DNA from: Candidatus Geothrix odensensis
GTDB taxonomy: Bacteria > Acidobacteriota > Holophagae > Holophagales > Holophagaceae
Reading direction: 5' to 3'
DNA length: 64,000 nt
Assembly: GCA_016714685.1 (NCBI GenBank)
Contig: JADKCH010000009.1
Coordinates: 58,766-122,765, forward strand
A program made the translations under genes and the position numbers. The notes under the pieces were generated by a model. The model was not told the DNA's origin. It worked only from the letters and a program-made list of their open reading frames with translations, and did no database searches. Position 1 is the first letter of the stretch; every line of letters begins with the position of its first letter. Positions 42,207-52,469 of this stretch are shown here, in pieces.

Positions 42207-43772
42207 TTGAGTGATCGTCAGGATTCAGCCCTGGAAACGAGCCGGTGGACCGTCCGGCCTCTGGACTGGCGTCTGGTTGGCCTGCTGGTGGGCCTCAAGC
42301 TGCTGCTGCATCTCCTCTCCAGCAGCGCCTACGGGTTCTTCCGGGATGAGCTGTACTTCCTGGACTGCGCTCGGCACCTGGGCTGGGGCTACGTGGATGA
42401 CGCGCCGCTCGTTGCTGTCTACTCGAAAGTCGCTCTGTGGCTGGGGGGCTCGCTGCCCGCCGTGCGCCTGCTGCCGGCCCTCGCCGGGGCGGGCACGGTG
42501 GCGCTGGGTATGGTCCTGGCGCGGCAGATGGGGGGCGGCCGCTTCGCGCAGGGGCTGGCAGGCGTGTGCATTCTGGGGGCTCCCATCTTCTTGGGCGTGC
42601 ACAGCATCCTCTGCGTGGGCGCCTTCGAGCCGCTGTTCTGGATGGGCTGTGTGGCGGTGATCATCGAGGTCGTCCGCACCGGGAACTCGCGGCTCTGGCT
42701 GTGGTTCGGTGTGCTGGCCGGCCTGGGCCTCGAGAACAAATACGCCATGCTGGTCTTCGGCCTGGCGGCGCTCATCGCCATCCTGTTGACGCCCCTGCGC
42801 CGCGAGCTGACCAAACCCTGGCTCTGGGCAGCGGGCCTGCTTGCGCTGCTGATCTTCCTGCCCACGCTGCTCTGGCAGGTCCGCAACCATTTTCCCCTGC
42901 TGGAGGACATGGCCAACATCCGGCGCATGGGCAAGAACGTGGTGCTGGGCCCCTGGCCCTTCGTGAAGCAGCAGATCAACTTCCTGAATCCCCTCCTGTT
43001 CCCCATCTGGTTCGCCGGCCTCTGTTCCCTGCTGTTCGGCCGCCAACGCAGGCTGCGGGTGCTCGGCCTGCTCTATCTGGGCATGCTGGCGCTGATGATG
43101 GGGCTCCACGCCAAGGACTACTACCTGGCGGCCATCTACCCCATGCTGTTCGCCGCGGGCGCCGTCGCGGTGGAGGACTGGCTGGATCGCCGGGCCTGGA
43201 GCCAGGGTCGGGTGTGGCCCAAGGCGGCGCTCGTGACGGCCATTCTCGCGGTCACGGCGGTGCTCATTCCCGCGATGCTGCCCTTCCTGCCACCGGGCCA
43301 GCTGCTGGCCTATCAGCGGGCCATCGGCCTCCGGGCCGACAAGCTGGAGGTTCGGCACGAAGGCCCCCTGGATCAACGACTGGGCGATCAGTTCGGCTGG
43401 CCCGAGATGGTGGACGAGGTGGCGCGGATCTACCAGGGGCTGTCTCCGGAGGAGCGCGCCAACACCGCCATCTTCGCCGCCAACTATGGCGAGGCCGGTG
43501 CCATCAACCACCTGGGCCCGGCCCGGGGGCTGCCCAAGGCCTTCTGCGCTCATCAGGCGCACTCGTTCTGGGCGCCACCGGACCGCGACTACACGACCTA
43601 CATCTGCTTGGGCTGCGATGAAGGGCTTTCACGGGTCTTCGAATCCGTGCAGGTCGCCGCCGTGCACCACCATCCCTGGGGCATGGAGGAGGAGAACCGG
43701 CCCATCTACCTCTGCCGGGGTCCCAAGCTGTCCATCCGGGCGGAATGGTCCCGGCAGAAACACTGGGACTGA
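42207..43772 (+). CDS. Glycosyltransferase family 39 (ArnT/PMT-like) membrane protein
   Basis: A 521-residue polytopic membrane protein with about a dozen hydrophobic segments. Between the first two segments is FFRDELYFLDCARHLGWGYVDDAPLVAVYSKVAL, the typical first periplasmic loop of the GT39/GT83 families with the DE pair near the catalytic site. The soluble C-terminal part begins near RAIGLRADKLE. These enzymes transfer sugars from polyprenyl phosphate donors to lipids or proteins at the outer face. The start is a TTG at 42207 with GAGGAG 9 bases upstream. The acceptor is unknown. Confidence 0.82.
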   Translation: MSDRQDSALETSRWTVRPLDWRLVGLLVGLKLLLHLLSSSAYGFFRDELYFLDCARHLGWGYVDDAPLVAVYSKVALWLGGSLPAVRLLPALAGAGTVALGMVLARQMGGGRFAQGLAGVCILGAPIFLGVHSILCVGAFEPLFWMGCVAVIIEVVRTGNSRLWLWFGVLAGLGLENKYAMLVFGLAALIAILLTPLRRELTKPWLWAAGLLALLIFLPTLLWQVRNHFPLLEDMANIRRMGKNVVLGPWPFVKQQINFLNPLLFPIWFAGLCSLLFGRQRRLRVLGLLYLGMLALMMGLHAKDYYLAAIYPMLFAAGAVAVEDWLDRRAWSQGRVWPKAALVTAILAVTAVLIPAMLPFLPPGQLLAYQRAIGLRADKLEVRHEGPLDQRLGDQFGWPEMVDEVARIYQGLSPEERANTAIFAANYGEAGAINHLGPARGLPKAFCAHQAHSFWAPPDRDYTTYICLGCDEGLSRVFESVQVAAVHHHPWGMEEENRPIYLCRGPKLSIRAEWSRQKHWD

Positions 43773-43780
43773 GTCGGTCT

Positions 43781-45193
43781 TCAGGCCCGGGCGGCGACTT
43801 CCAAGGCCTCCCACAGCGCCTCCACATGCCGGCGCTCCGTGGTTTCCGCGCCGATGCTCACGCGCAGCATCTGGGCTCCCTTGAGCATCGAGGGCGTCAG
43901 GTAGGCCTTGCCGCTGTCGTTCACGCGCCGGGCGAGTTCCAGGTTGTGGGCGGCTAGGGCAGTCTCGTCGAGGCCGGGCTTGAGGTGGCGGAGGCAGACG
44001 GTCTGCAGCGGCACGGGGGCCAGGCGCTCCCAGTCGGGAGCGGCGTCCACCTGCGCCTTGAGCCACTGTGCGTTTTCCAGGTCGCGGCGCAGGCGGGCCT
44101 GCAAACCCTCCACGCCCGTGTCCATGAGGTAGAACCAGAGCTTCAGGGCCCGGAAGCGGCGGCCCAGCTGGATGTGCCAGTCGCGGAAGTTGCTCACCTG
44201 GCCGTCCTGCGCGGTGCGCAGGTAGCTGGGGTTGGTGCTCATGACGCGGATGAGGTGCTGGGGATCCCGCACGTAGTAGGCGCTGAGGTCGAAGCCCACG
44301 CCCATCCACTTGTGGGGGTTGAAGACCAGGCTGTCGGCCCGCTCCACGCCCGCCCACATCCAGCGGCATTCCGGCAGCACCATGGCGGTGCCCGCCAAAG
44401 CCGCGTCCACGTGCAGCCACATCCCGTGCTTTTCCGCCAGATCCGCCATGGCCGCCACGGGATCGAGGGCCGTGGTGCCCGTGGTGCCGACCGCTGCGAC
44501 CAGCGCACAGGGGCGCAGGCCGATCTCCAGATCCTTCTCGATGGCCGCGGTCAGCAGGTCCAAGCGGATGGCGTGATTCTCATCGGTGGGGATCAGCCGC
44601 AGGAAGCTGCGACCGAACCCCGCCAGCAGGGCGGCCTTCTCGATGGAGCTGTGCCCCTGGTCCGAGGCGTAGACCACCAGGGGCGCTTCGCCGCTCTGGA
44701 GACCCTCGCCATCCTGGGCATAGCCCGAGGCCTTCTCCCGGGCACAGAGCAGGGCGGTGAAGGTGGCGGTGCTGGCGGTGTCGTGGATGACGCCGGTGAA
44801 GGCGGGGCTCAGGCCCACCATCTGGCGCAGCCAATCCATGACCACTTCCTCGACCTCGGTGGCCGCGGGGCTGGTCTGCCAGCTCATGCCCTGGGCGCCG
44901 ATGCCGGAGGCGGCCAGGTCGCCGAGGATCGAGCTGTAGCTGGTGTTGCTGGGGAAGTAGGCGAAGAAGGAGGGGTGGTTCCAGTGGGTGATGCCGGGCA
45001 TCACGTCCCGCTCCAGCGCCGCCAGGGCCACGTCCATGCGGCCCCCGTGCTGGGGGGGATGATCGGGGAAGGCGGCCCGGATCTCGCCGGGCTGGGCCTG
45101 GCTCATGACGGGGAGGCGCTCCAGACCCTCGCGGTAGTCCGCGATCCAGTCCACGAGCTGGTAACCGAGGCGGCGGAATTCTTGGGCGTCCAT
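43781..45193 (-). CDS. PLP-dependent group II decarboxylase (aromatic-L-amino-acid type)
   Basis: A 470-residue decarboxylase-like protein. Hallmarks: ITHWNHPSFFAYFPSNTSY, GVIHDTASTATFTALLCARE, the cofactor region WLHVDAALAGTAMV (usually HVDAAYAG; Leu replaces Tyr), the PLP lysine in VFNPHKWMGVGFD, and FRDWHIQLGRRFRALKLWF. The length and order match DOPA/tryptophan decarboxylases. The amine product is not predictable. It stands alone, convergent with the GT39 gene and divergent from an OsmC gene. Confidence 0.88.
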   Translation of the reverse strand: MDAQEFRRLGYQLVDWIADYREGLERLPVMSQAQPGEIRAAFPDHPPQHGGRMDVALAALERDVMPGITHWNHPSFFAYFPSNTSYSSILGDLAASGIGAQGMSWQTSPAATEVEEVVMDWLRQMVGLSPAFTGVIHDTASTATFTALLCAREKASGYAQDGEGLQSGEAPLVVYASDQGHSSIEKAALLAGFGRSFLRLIPTDENHAIRLDLLTAAIEKDLEIGLRPCALVAAVGTTGTTALDPVAAMADLAEKHGMWLHVDAALAGTAMVLPECRWMWAGVERADSLVFNPHKWMGVGFDLSAYYVRDPQHLIRVMSTNPSYLRTAQDGQVSNFRDWHIQLGRRFRALKLWFYLMDTGVEGLQARLRRDLENAQWLKAQVDAAPDWERLAPVPLQTVCLRHLKPGLDETALAAHNLELARRVNDSGKAYLTPSMLKGAQMLRVSIGAETTERRHVEALWEALEVAARA

Positions 45194-45316
45194 GCCTTCA
45201 GTGTGGCCGGAACCGGCAGGCGCGGGGAGCCCGACCGGCCGGGTTCCAGGCCACTGCACCTTGGCGGCCCCGGAGTGGCCCGGCCACAATGGGTTTCGAA
45301 GCGAGGAAGGCCAACC

Positions 45317-45715
45317 ATGGACATGACCATCGATTTCCCCGGCGGCGCGCGCGTGGACGCGCACTTTGGACCCTTCACGGTCCAGACGGACCAGCCCCCG
45401 CAGGCCGGCGGCGAGGGCTCTGCGCCCACCCCCTTCGCGCTCTTCCAGGCCTCCCTCGCCACCTGCGCCGGCATCTACGTGCTTGGTTTCTGCCGCCAGC
45501 GGGGCCTCTCGGCGGAGGGCATCCGCCTGGTCCAGCGCACCATTCCCGATCCCGCCACGAACATGGTGGGCCGCGTGGAACTGGACATCCAGGTTCCGCC
45601 GGACTTCCCCGAGAAGTACCACGAGGCCCTCATCCGCACCGCGAGCCAGTGCACGGTGAAGAAGCACATGGAGCACCCTCCGGCCTTCGAGGTGAGGACG
45701 GTGGTGGTGGGCTGA
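45317..45715 (+). CDS. OsmC/Ohr-family protein
   Basis: A 132-residue OsmC-like protein. The two redox Cys positions are in SLATCAGIYVLGF and ASQCTVKKHM, and PTPFALFQASLATC is the usual helix start. The size and the CTVKKH stretch place it with the YhfA-like subgroup rather than with organic hydroperoxide reductase Ohr. The start has an AGGAAGG site. It probably acts on peroxides or in thiol stress; the substrate is uncertain. Confidence 0.82.
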   Translation: MDMTIDFPGGARVDAHFGPFTVQTDQPPQAGGEGSAPTPFALFQASLATCAGIYVLGFCRQRGLSAEGIRLVQRTIPDPATNMVGRVELDIQVPPDFPEKYHEALIRTASQCTVKKHMEHPPAFEVRTVVVG

Positions 45716-45770
45716 GGGCGGGGCGGCGAATCCGGAGATTCCCGGCTCGCATCCCTGTGGAATATCGGCC

Positions 45771-46565
45771 CTAGTGGTGAGCTGGTGGCGCTGGAACCAC
45801 CGCGAGCGGCTTGAAGAACTGCACCTTGCCGCTGGCCAGGTGGTAGAGGGCGGGCACGACCCAGAGCTTTTCGGCGGCGGCGAGGTCGCGCAGCAGGGCG
45901 GAGCGGTCCAGCATGGCCTGGGCCTGGCGGCGGGCGTTGGCCTCCTCCAACCGGCCGAGGTGGGCCTTGGCATCCTCGTTGGGATCCTGGGGGGTGCTCT
46001 CCAGCAGGCCAGCCATGCCCGCCTGCAGCGCCCAGAGGTTGCCGGGCAGGGCCTTGCCGTTGGCCTCGCGCACGGCCTTCACCGCGCCGCAGCTGCTGTG
46101 GCCCATGATGACGATCACCTTGGAGCCCAGGTGCTCGGCAGCGTACTCGGCCGAGGCGATGCCCTGCAGGTCCGGCGCATTTCCGGCTTCGCGGATGGTG
46201 AAGAGCCGCCCGGCCTCCTGGTCGAAGAGGAGGGCATCGGGCACCCGGCTGTCCGAGCAGGTGATGACCACGGCGAAGGGCGCCTGGCCATGGACCAGGG
46301 CCGCGCGCAGAGCGGCGTCCTGGCCGGGGTTCAGGGTCCGCACCCGCTTCCCGGCCACGAACCGGGCATTGCCGGCGCCGAGCTCCGCGAGGGCCGCGGC
46401 GGGACTGTCCGGCGCGTCCGCCGCGGGGGCCGGGCCGTGGCCCGCCGGAGTGGGGGCATGCGCCTGTGCCGCGGCCTTCGGCTTGGCCTTGGCCGCTGGG
46501 GCTGCGTGATCCTCGGCCAGCAGGGTGAAAGTGGTGGTGGCGAGGATCAGGGGCAGCAATCGCAC
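45771..46565 (-). CDS. Exported beta-class carbonic anhydrase
   Basis: A 264-residue protein with a signal peptide (RLLPLILATTTFTLLA) followed by an Ala/Pro/Lys-rich linker to about residue 65. The beta-carbonic anhydrase core has ITCSDSRVP (zinc Cys plus the Asp-Arg dyad) and IMGHSSCGAVKA (zinc His and Cys), with AGNAPDL and the AEYAAEHLG helix. It hydrates CO2 to bicarbonate, here predicted in the periplasm. The GTG start at 46565 has GGAG 6 bases upstream. It is divergent from the radical SAM gene. Confidence 0.88.
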   Translation of the reverse strand: MRLLPLILATTTFTLLAEDHAAPAAKAKPKAAAQAHAPTPAGHGPAPAADAPDSPAAALAELGAGNARFVAGKRVRTLNPGQDAALRAALVHGQAPFAVVITCSDSRVPDALLFDQEAGRLFTIREAGNAPDLQGIASAEYAAEHLGSKVIVIMGHSSCGAVKAVREANGKALPGNLWALQAGMAGLLESTPQDPNEDAKAHLGRLEEANARRQAQAMLDRSALLRDLAAAEKLWVVPALYHLASGKVQFFKPLAVVPAPPAHH

Positions 46566-46592
46566 GGGGAACTCCAGAAGCCTCCTCTGGAT

Positions 46593-46647
46593 CGGAGCGG
46601 GCAGCGAGGCGCATGAGTCGCGGCAGGGAATCCTGCCACCCGCTCCG
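46593..46647. repeat. Nested inverted repeats between divergent genes
   Basis: Outer arms CGGAGCGGG/CCCGCTCCG (46593-46601, 46639-46647) enclose GGCAGG-GAAT-CCTGCC (46622-46637). This would be a stable structured 5' region for the radical SAM mRNA or a protein-binding site. Confidence 0.45.
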
Positions 46648-46680
46648 CCAACGGGGGCTAGGCTGGTGGCAGGCGGAACC

Positions 46681-48297
46681 ATGAAGCTGGCCCTGGTGGC
46701 GATCCACATCGAACCCTCTCCCCGGGCCCTGCCTCTGGGGCCGGCCATGCTGGCCTCCGTGCTCCGGGGCGCTTTCGGAGCCTCCATCGAGACCCGGGTG
46801 GTGGATGCCTTCGTGGCCGAGCCGGCCGCGGCCTGCGCGGCGCGGATCCTGGCCGGCGATCCGGACCTGGTGGGGTTCTCCATGTATGTCTGGAACCGCG
46901 GCCAGACCCTGGCGATCGCCGCGCTGCTGAAGGCCGCCAGGCCGGGCATCATCCTCTTCGCCGGCGGGGCCGAGGCCACGGCGGATGCCGCGGGCGTCCT
47001 GGCGGACCCCGCCATGGACTTCGTGCTGCCGGGGGAGGGCGAGGAGCTCATCGTCGAGGCCATGCGGCGCCTCCTCCAGGGAGACCCGCCCGGGACCCTC
47101 GCCGGGTGGGCGCGGCCACGGCCGGTGAAGGATCTGACGGATCTGCCCTCGCCCTATCTGGATGGCACCCTGCGCCCCGGGGACTATGGCGGCGCGCTCT
47201 GGGAGCTCTCCCGGGGCTGTCCCTTCACCTGTGATTTCTGCTTCGAGGCCCGGGGCACGGCGGGCACCCGCCGGATCCCCCTGGCCCGGGTGGAGGCGGA
47301 ACTGGAGCTGTTCGCGGCCCAGGGCATCCGCGAAGTCTTCGTGCTCGACCCCACCTTCAACTACCACAAGGTCCAGGCCAAGCAGGTCCTGCGGCTCATC
47401 GCGGACAGGGCCCCCGGCACCCACTTCTTCTTCGAGGTGCGCAGCGAGTTCCTGGACCGGGAGATGGCCGGGCTCTTCGCGGCCATCCACTGCACCCTGC
47501 AGATCGGCCTGCAGAGCGCCCACGACGACGTGCTGCGGAACATCAGCCGGAGCTTCGACCCGGAGGACTTCGAGGCCAAGATCCTCCTGCTGCACCAGGC
47601 GGGGGTGCCCTACGGCTTCGACCTCATCTACGGGTTGCCCGGCGATACCCTCGAGGGGTTCCGGGAGAGCGTGGATTTCGCCATGGGCCTGGTGCCCAAT
47701 CACCTGGATGTCTTCCGCCTGTCGGTGCTCCCGGGCACGCGCCTCGCCGAGACCGCCGCCGGCCTCCAGCTGCGCCACGAGGCGCACCACCCCTACCGCG
47801 TGCTCGGCTCGCCCACCTTCAGCGCCACGGACCTGGAGCAGGCGGGCCGCATCGCCCGGGGTTGCGACGCCCTCTACAACCAGGGCCGGGCCGTGCCCTG
47901 GTTCGGCATGCTGCTGGAGCCGCTGGACCTGAGGCCTGCGGAGGTCTTCGAGGCCTTCGGCACCTGGCTGGAGACCCACCCCGAGGGCACGCCCATCGAG
48001 ACCCGGCGCGGCTTCTTCCGCTCCCTCTTCGAGGCGCGGGGCGACCGCCTGCTGGGCGAACTGGCGGTGGACGTGATCGCCTGCTTCGGCCACGCCGATG
48101 AAGCCATGGAGGCCTCCGGTGGTGACCGGTCGTCGGCGTCCGGCCCCATCGCCTTCCGCCATGACCCCCGGGTGCTGATGACCGAAATCGAGGCCGGCGC
48201 CACCGGGCTGGAAGAGCTGGCCTTCAGCGTTCCCGCCAGCCCCTGCGCGGTCGAGTTCTCAGTCGTTGAAGGAGAACTGGTGCTTCGAGTGGTGTGA
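46681..48297 (+). CDS. B12-binding-domain radical SAM protein
   Basis: A 538-residue protein. Residues 1-140 form a cobalamin-binding-like Rossmann domain (KLALVAIHIEPSPRALPLGPAMLASVLRG, DLVGFSMYVWNRGQTLAIA, FAGGAEATADAAGVL). The radical SAM core starts with ELSRGCPFTCDFCFEARG (CxxxCxxC, iron-sulfur ligands) and continues with EVFVLDPTFNYHK, LQIGLQSAHDDVLRNISR and FDLIYGLPGDTLEGF. A C-terminal DUF4080-type tail follows. Members modify diverse substrates, often by methylation or rearrangement; no substrate is evident. The DxHxxG-type cobalamin His is not obvious, as in many of this group. Confidence 0.85.
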   Translation: MKLALVAIHIEPSPRALPLGPAMLASVLRGAFGASIETRVVDAFVAEPAAACAARILAGDPDLVGFSMYVWNRGQTLAIAALLKAARPGIILFAGGAEATADAAGVLADPAMDFVLPGEGEELIVEAMRRLLQGDPPGTLAGWARPRPVKDLTDLPSPYLDGTLRPGDYGGALWELSRGCPFTCDFCFEARGTAGTRRIPLARVEAELELFAAQGIREVFVLDPTFNYHKVQAKQVLRLIADRAPGTHFFFEVRSEFLDREMAGLFAAIHCTLQIGLQSAHDDVLRNISRSFDPEDFEAKILLLHQAGVPYGFDLIYGLPGDTLEGFRESVDFAMGLVPNHLDVFRLSVLPGTRLAETAAGLQLRHEAHHPYRVLGSPTFSATDLEQAGRIARGCDALYNQGRAVPWFGMLLEPLDLRPAEVFEAFGTWLETHPEGTPIETRRGFFRSLFEARGDRLLGELAVDVIACFGHADEAMEASGGDRSSASGPIAFRHDPRVLMTEIEAGATGLEELAFSVPASPCAVEFSVVEGELVLRVV

Positions 48298-48551
48298 CAG
48301 GGGAAAACCCCTGCCTGACCATCCGCGGTTGCCGTTTTCAGCCTGAGTTTCGCCGGTAACCAGGTTGTGGGAGTGTCGGCTCCCTGCGGAGATCGCCGAG
48401 AACGAACCTCGCGCTACTCGCACCACAACGCCAAGCGAGGCGCGGGTGGAGTGGGAGGGCGCTGCATGCTGGGCATCCAAGGGTGGGTTGGGCGCCGTGC
48501 GTCGAGCCGAAGGCGAGCGCCCAGGCGCTGGCCCACGGGCATCGGCAGAGG
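48298..48551. other. 254-bp region between convergent genes with several hairpins
   Basis: No coding sequence. Just after the radical SAM stop is the hairpin CAGGGG-AAAA-CCCCTG (48298-48313), a probable end of transcription without a strong T-run. Further on are CCTCGC...GCGAGG (about 48404-48437) and a GC-rich stretch CCGAAGGCGAGCGCCC near 48500-48516 that resembles the hairpin elements elsewhere in the window. Confidence 0.4.
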
Positions 48552-49850
<1,299 letters not shown>

Positions 49851-49859
49851 GGCGATCTC

Positions 49860-51089
49860 CTACTCGGCCCGGAGGGCGTCGATGACGGGCAGGTTGGCGG
49901 CCCGGCGGGCCGGCAGGAAGCCCGCCAGCAGGCCCACCACCGTGGAGAGGCCCACGCCCATCAGGACGATGCCCACCGTGATCTGGGCCGGGAAGCCCGT
50001 GGCCGCCTTGACCAGCAGGGCGATCCCTCCCCCCAGGAGGACGCCGATCACGCCGCCGCCCATGGACAGGAGGGAGGCCTCCAGCAGGAACTGGCGCTGG
50101 ATGTCGCGCTTGCGGGCGCCGAGGGCCATGCGCACGCCGATCTCCTGGGTGCGCTCCGCCACGCTCACCAGCATGATGTTCATGATCACGATGCCGCCCA
50201 CGCCGAGGGACACGGAGGCGATGAGGGTGAGCAGCACGAAGGTGGCGGTGCTGATCTGGCGCCAGAGCTCCTGCAGCTGGTCCTGGGTGAGGAAGCCCAC
50301 GGGATCGGGATCCCGCCAGGAGGTGTGCCGCAGGGCCCTGAGGAAGGCCCGGGTCTCGTCGATGGATTCGCTCAGGCCCTCCACGCCGCCCCGGGCCTTG
50401 ATGAAGTAGTCGAGGGGATCGTTGGGCGCGTAGAAGTTCTTCCGGTAGACCTGGAAGGGGATGACCACCAGCTGGTCGCGGTTGATGCCGAGCCCTTTGC
50501 CCTCCTTCATCATGTGGCCGATGACCCGGAAGGGCTGGCCCCGGACCAGGATCATGCGCCCGATGGGATCCTGGTTCGGGAAGAGCTCCGACTTGATGTC
50601 GGCCCCGATGACGGCCACGTTCTGGGCCGACTCGTCCTCGCCCTCGGTGAAGAAGCGGCCGTTGCCGCCGGTGTCCAGGTTCAGGATCCGGGCGAAGTTG
50701 GCGGTGCTGCCCACGACGAAGGTGTCGGCCAGGCGGTGCGTGCCGTAGCTGACCGGCAGCGTCTTGAAAGAGCGGGTGGCGGTCAGGGAGGCATGGCTGA
50801 GCACGCCGCTGCTGAGGCGCTGGTACTCCTCCCAGGTGAGCTGGGGCCGCTTGACGGCCTGGAGGAACTCTTCGCGGCTGCGGATGATGCCGAAGCGGGT
50901 GACGATGTACATGTCCGGGGCGAGGATGATCACCTTCTCCTGGACGTAGCGGTTCAGGCCCGTGATGATCCCCACCACGCCCACGATGGTGGTGACGCCG
51001 ATGATGATGCCCAGCAGGGTCAGGAAGCTGCGGAGCTTGTGGGCCCGGATGGCCCGGAGGGACACCCGGAACAGCTCTTGATAGTTCAT
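49860..51089 (-). CDS. MacB-type ABC transporter permease (first of pair)
   Basis: A 409-residue permease with the same build as its neighbour: N-terminal HKLRSFLTLLGIIIGVTTIVGVVGIITG, a MacB_PCD periplasmic domain, and C-terminal GVGGIVIMNIMLVSVAERTQEIGVRMALGA with three helices. It ends LPVIDALRAE. The two permeases differ in sequence, so they may form a heterodimer. They follow the adaptor gene by 11 bp and are probably co-transcribed. Exported substrates of such systems include macrolides, peptides and lipoproteins; none is predictable here. Confidence 0.9.
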   Translation of the reverse strand: MNYQELFRVSLRAIRAHKLRSFLTLLGIIIGVTTIVGVVGIITGLNRYVQEKVIILAPDMYIVTRFGIIRSREEFLQAVKRPQLTWEEYQRLSSGVLSHASLTATRSFKTLPVSYGTHRLADTFVVGSTANFARILNLDTGGNGRFFTEGEDESAQNVAVIGADIKSELFPNQDPIGRMILVRGQPFRVIGHMMKEGKGLGINRDQLVVIPFQVYRKNFYAPNDPLDYFIKARGGVEGLSESIDETRAFLRALRHTSWRDPDPVGFLTQDQLQELWRQISTATFVLLTLIASVSLGVGGIVIMNIMLVSVAERTQEIGVRMALGARKRDIQRQFLLEASLLSMGGGVIGVLLGGGIALLVKAATGFPAQITVGIVLMGVGLSTVVGLLAGFLPARRAANLPVIDALRAE

Positions 51090-51100
51090 GTGGCTTACCC

Positions 51101-52324
51101 TTAGCCCTTCTTCTCGTCCTTCTTCTTGCTCTTCTCCTCGCGGACCAGCTCGCCGCCCTTGAGGTCGCGCAGGATCCGGAACGGGCCGGTGATGACGGTC
51201 TCGCCGCCCTTGAGGCCGTCCAGCACCTCCACGTTCAGGTCGCCCAGGAGGCCGGTCTTCACGGGCAGGAACTTGGCCTTGCCCGGGCCATCGAAGAGCC
51301 AGACGCCCTCCTCGTCCCGGGGCGCGCCCGGCTTGGGCGTCTCACCGGCCTTCGGCTTGATCTCGCGGGTCACCAGGGACTGGATGGGGATGGCCAGGAC
51401 CTGGTCCCGGCTGCCGGTGAAGATGTCCGCCTGGGCCGAGAGGCCGGGCTTGATGGTGAGGGGGGGATTCTTGATCCAGACCTTCACCTTGAACTTGATG
51501 GCCTCGTTGGCGCTGAGCTTCAGGATGGGGCTTCCGCCCACTTCCGTGACCTCGCCGTCGAAGGTCTGGTTGGGGTAGGCATCGATGCGCACCTGGGCCT
51601 TCTGCCCCTGCTTCACCGTGGGGATGGAGGCCTCGTCGACCTCCATCTCGGCTTCCACCTTGCTCATGTCGGAGATGGTGACGAGCACCGTGCCGGCCTG
51701 ATTCTGGATGCCGGGCACCGCCGTCTCGCCCAGCTCGATGCGGCGAGCGGTGACCACCCCGTCCATGGGGGCGGTGATGGTGGAGTTGCGGAGGCCCACG
51801 TGCGACTGGCTGAGGTTGGCCCTGGCCTGCTCGGCCCTGCGGCGGACCGTCTCCTGGGTGGCCTGGGCGGTCTCGAAAGCGGTCCTGGCCCGCTCGAAGT
51901 CCGCCGCTGAGATGATGCCGGCGGTGCGGTTGACCTTGGCCCGCTCGAAGTCCGATCGCGCCTGGGCGAGGTTGGCCGTGGCCGAGACCAGGTCCGACTG
52001 GGTGGCCTGCAGGTTGGCCTGCATGGCCTCGGTGTTGGCCTTGGCGCTGCGCGGGTCGATCTCCATGAGGAACTGGCCCTTCTTGACCAGGTCGCCCTCC
52101 TTCACCGCGAGCTTGGTGACCTGCCCCATGACGTTCGCGGAGATGTCGGCCTTGGTCACGGCCTGGATCTTGCCGTTGGCGCTGACCTTGGACTGGAGGT
52201 TCTCCCGGCCGACCTTGGCCACCTGCACGGCCAGGCCCTTCTCCTGCATGCCGGCGATGGCGACGCCGCCCACCAGGACGACCGCGAGGCCCCCACCGAG
52301 AATCCAGAGCTGCTTCCGCTTCAT
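51101..52324 (-). CDS. Periplasmic adaptor (membrane fusion) protein of MacA/HlyD type
   Basis: A 407-residue adaptor. It has a single N-terminal helix (KQLWILGGGLAVVLVGGVAIAG), a lipoyl-like half (KVSANGKIQAVTKADISANVMGQVTKLAVKEGDLVKKGQ), a long alpha-hairpin (about 100-180), the second lipoyl half (STITAPMDGVVTARRIELGETAVPG), then beta-barrel and membrane-proximal parts. The C-terminus is Lys-rich (EEKSKKKDEKKG). It joins the permeases to an outer-membrane channel; no TolC gene is in this cluster. GGGGAGG lies 8 bases before the ATG at 52324. Confidence 0.9.
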   Translation of the reverse strand: MKRKQLWILGGGLAVVLVGGVAIAGMQEKGLAVQVAKVGRENLQSKVSANGKIQAVTKADISANVMGQVTKLAVKEGDLVKKGQFLMEIDPRSAKANTEAMQANLQATQSDLVSATANLAQARSDFERAKVNRTAGIISAADFERARTAFETAQATQETVRRRAEQARANLSQSHVGLRNSTITAPMDGVVTARRIELGETAVPGIQNQAGTVLVTISDMSKVEAEMEVDEASIPTVKQGQKAQVRIDAYPNQTFDGEVTEVGGSPILKLSANEAIKFKVKVWIKNPPLTIKPGLSAQADIFTGSRDQVLAIPIQSLVTREIKPKAGETPKPGAPRDEEGVWLFDGPGKAKFLPVKTGLLGDLNVEVLDGLKGGETVITGPFRILRDLKGGELVREEKSKKKDEKKG

Positions 52325-52421
52325 GTCGAAGACCTCCCCAAGGGGCAAATGATTCTTAAGTTTCGCTCATCTGGCCGGGTGGTTTAGTGAACGATTTGGT
52401 CGTAAATGAAAATAAATTCCA

Positions 52422-52449
52422 TTGACCGACGCCCGATTAATTAGAAAAT
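52422..52449 (+). promoter_or_regulatory. Candidate promoter of the TonB receptor gene
   Basis: TTGACC (52422-52427), 16-base spacer, GAAAAT (52444-52449), 20 bp before the start codon. It lies in an AT-rich gap that also serves the divergent adaptor gene. Confidence 0.35.
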
Positions 52450-52469
52450 AGTTTCATCTGGAGCGCGTC

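Noticed and set aside
46621..46638. GGCAGGGAATCCTGCCA resembles the B12 box of cobalamin riboswitches, upstream of a B12-binding protein gene
   Set aside because: A full aptamer needs about 150-200 bases upstream, which here is the coding sequence of the divergent carbonic anhydrase; 12 of 17 positions matching is not enough.
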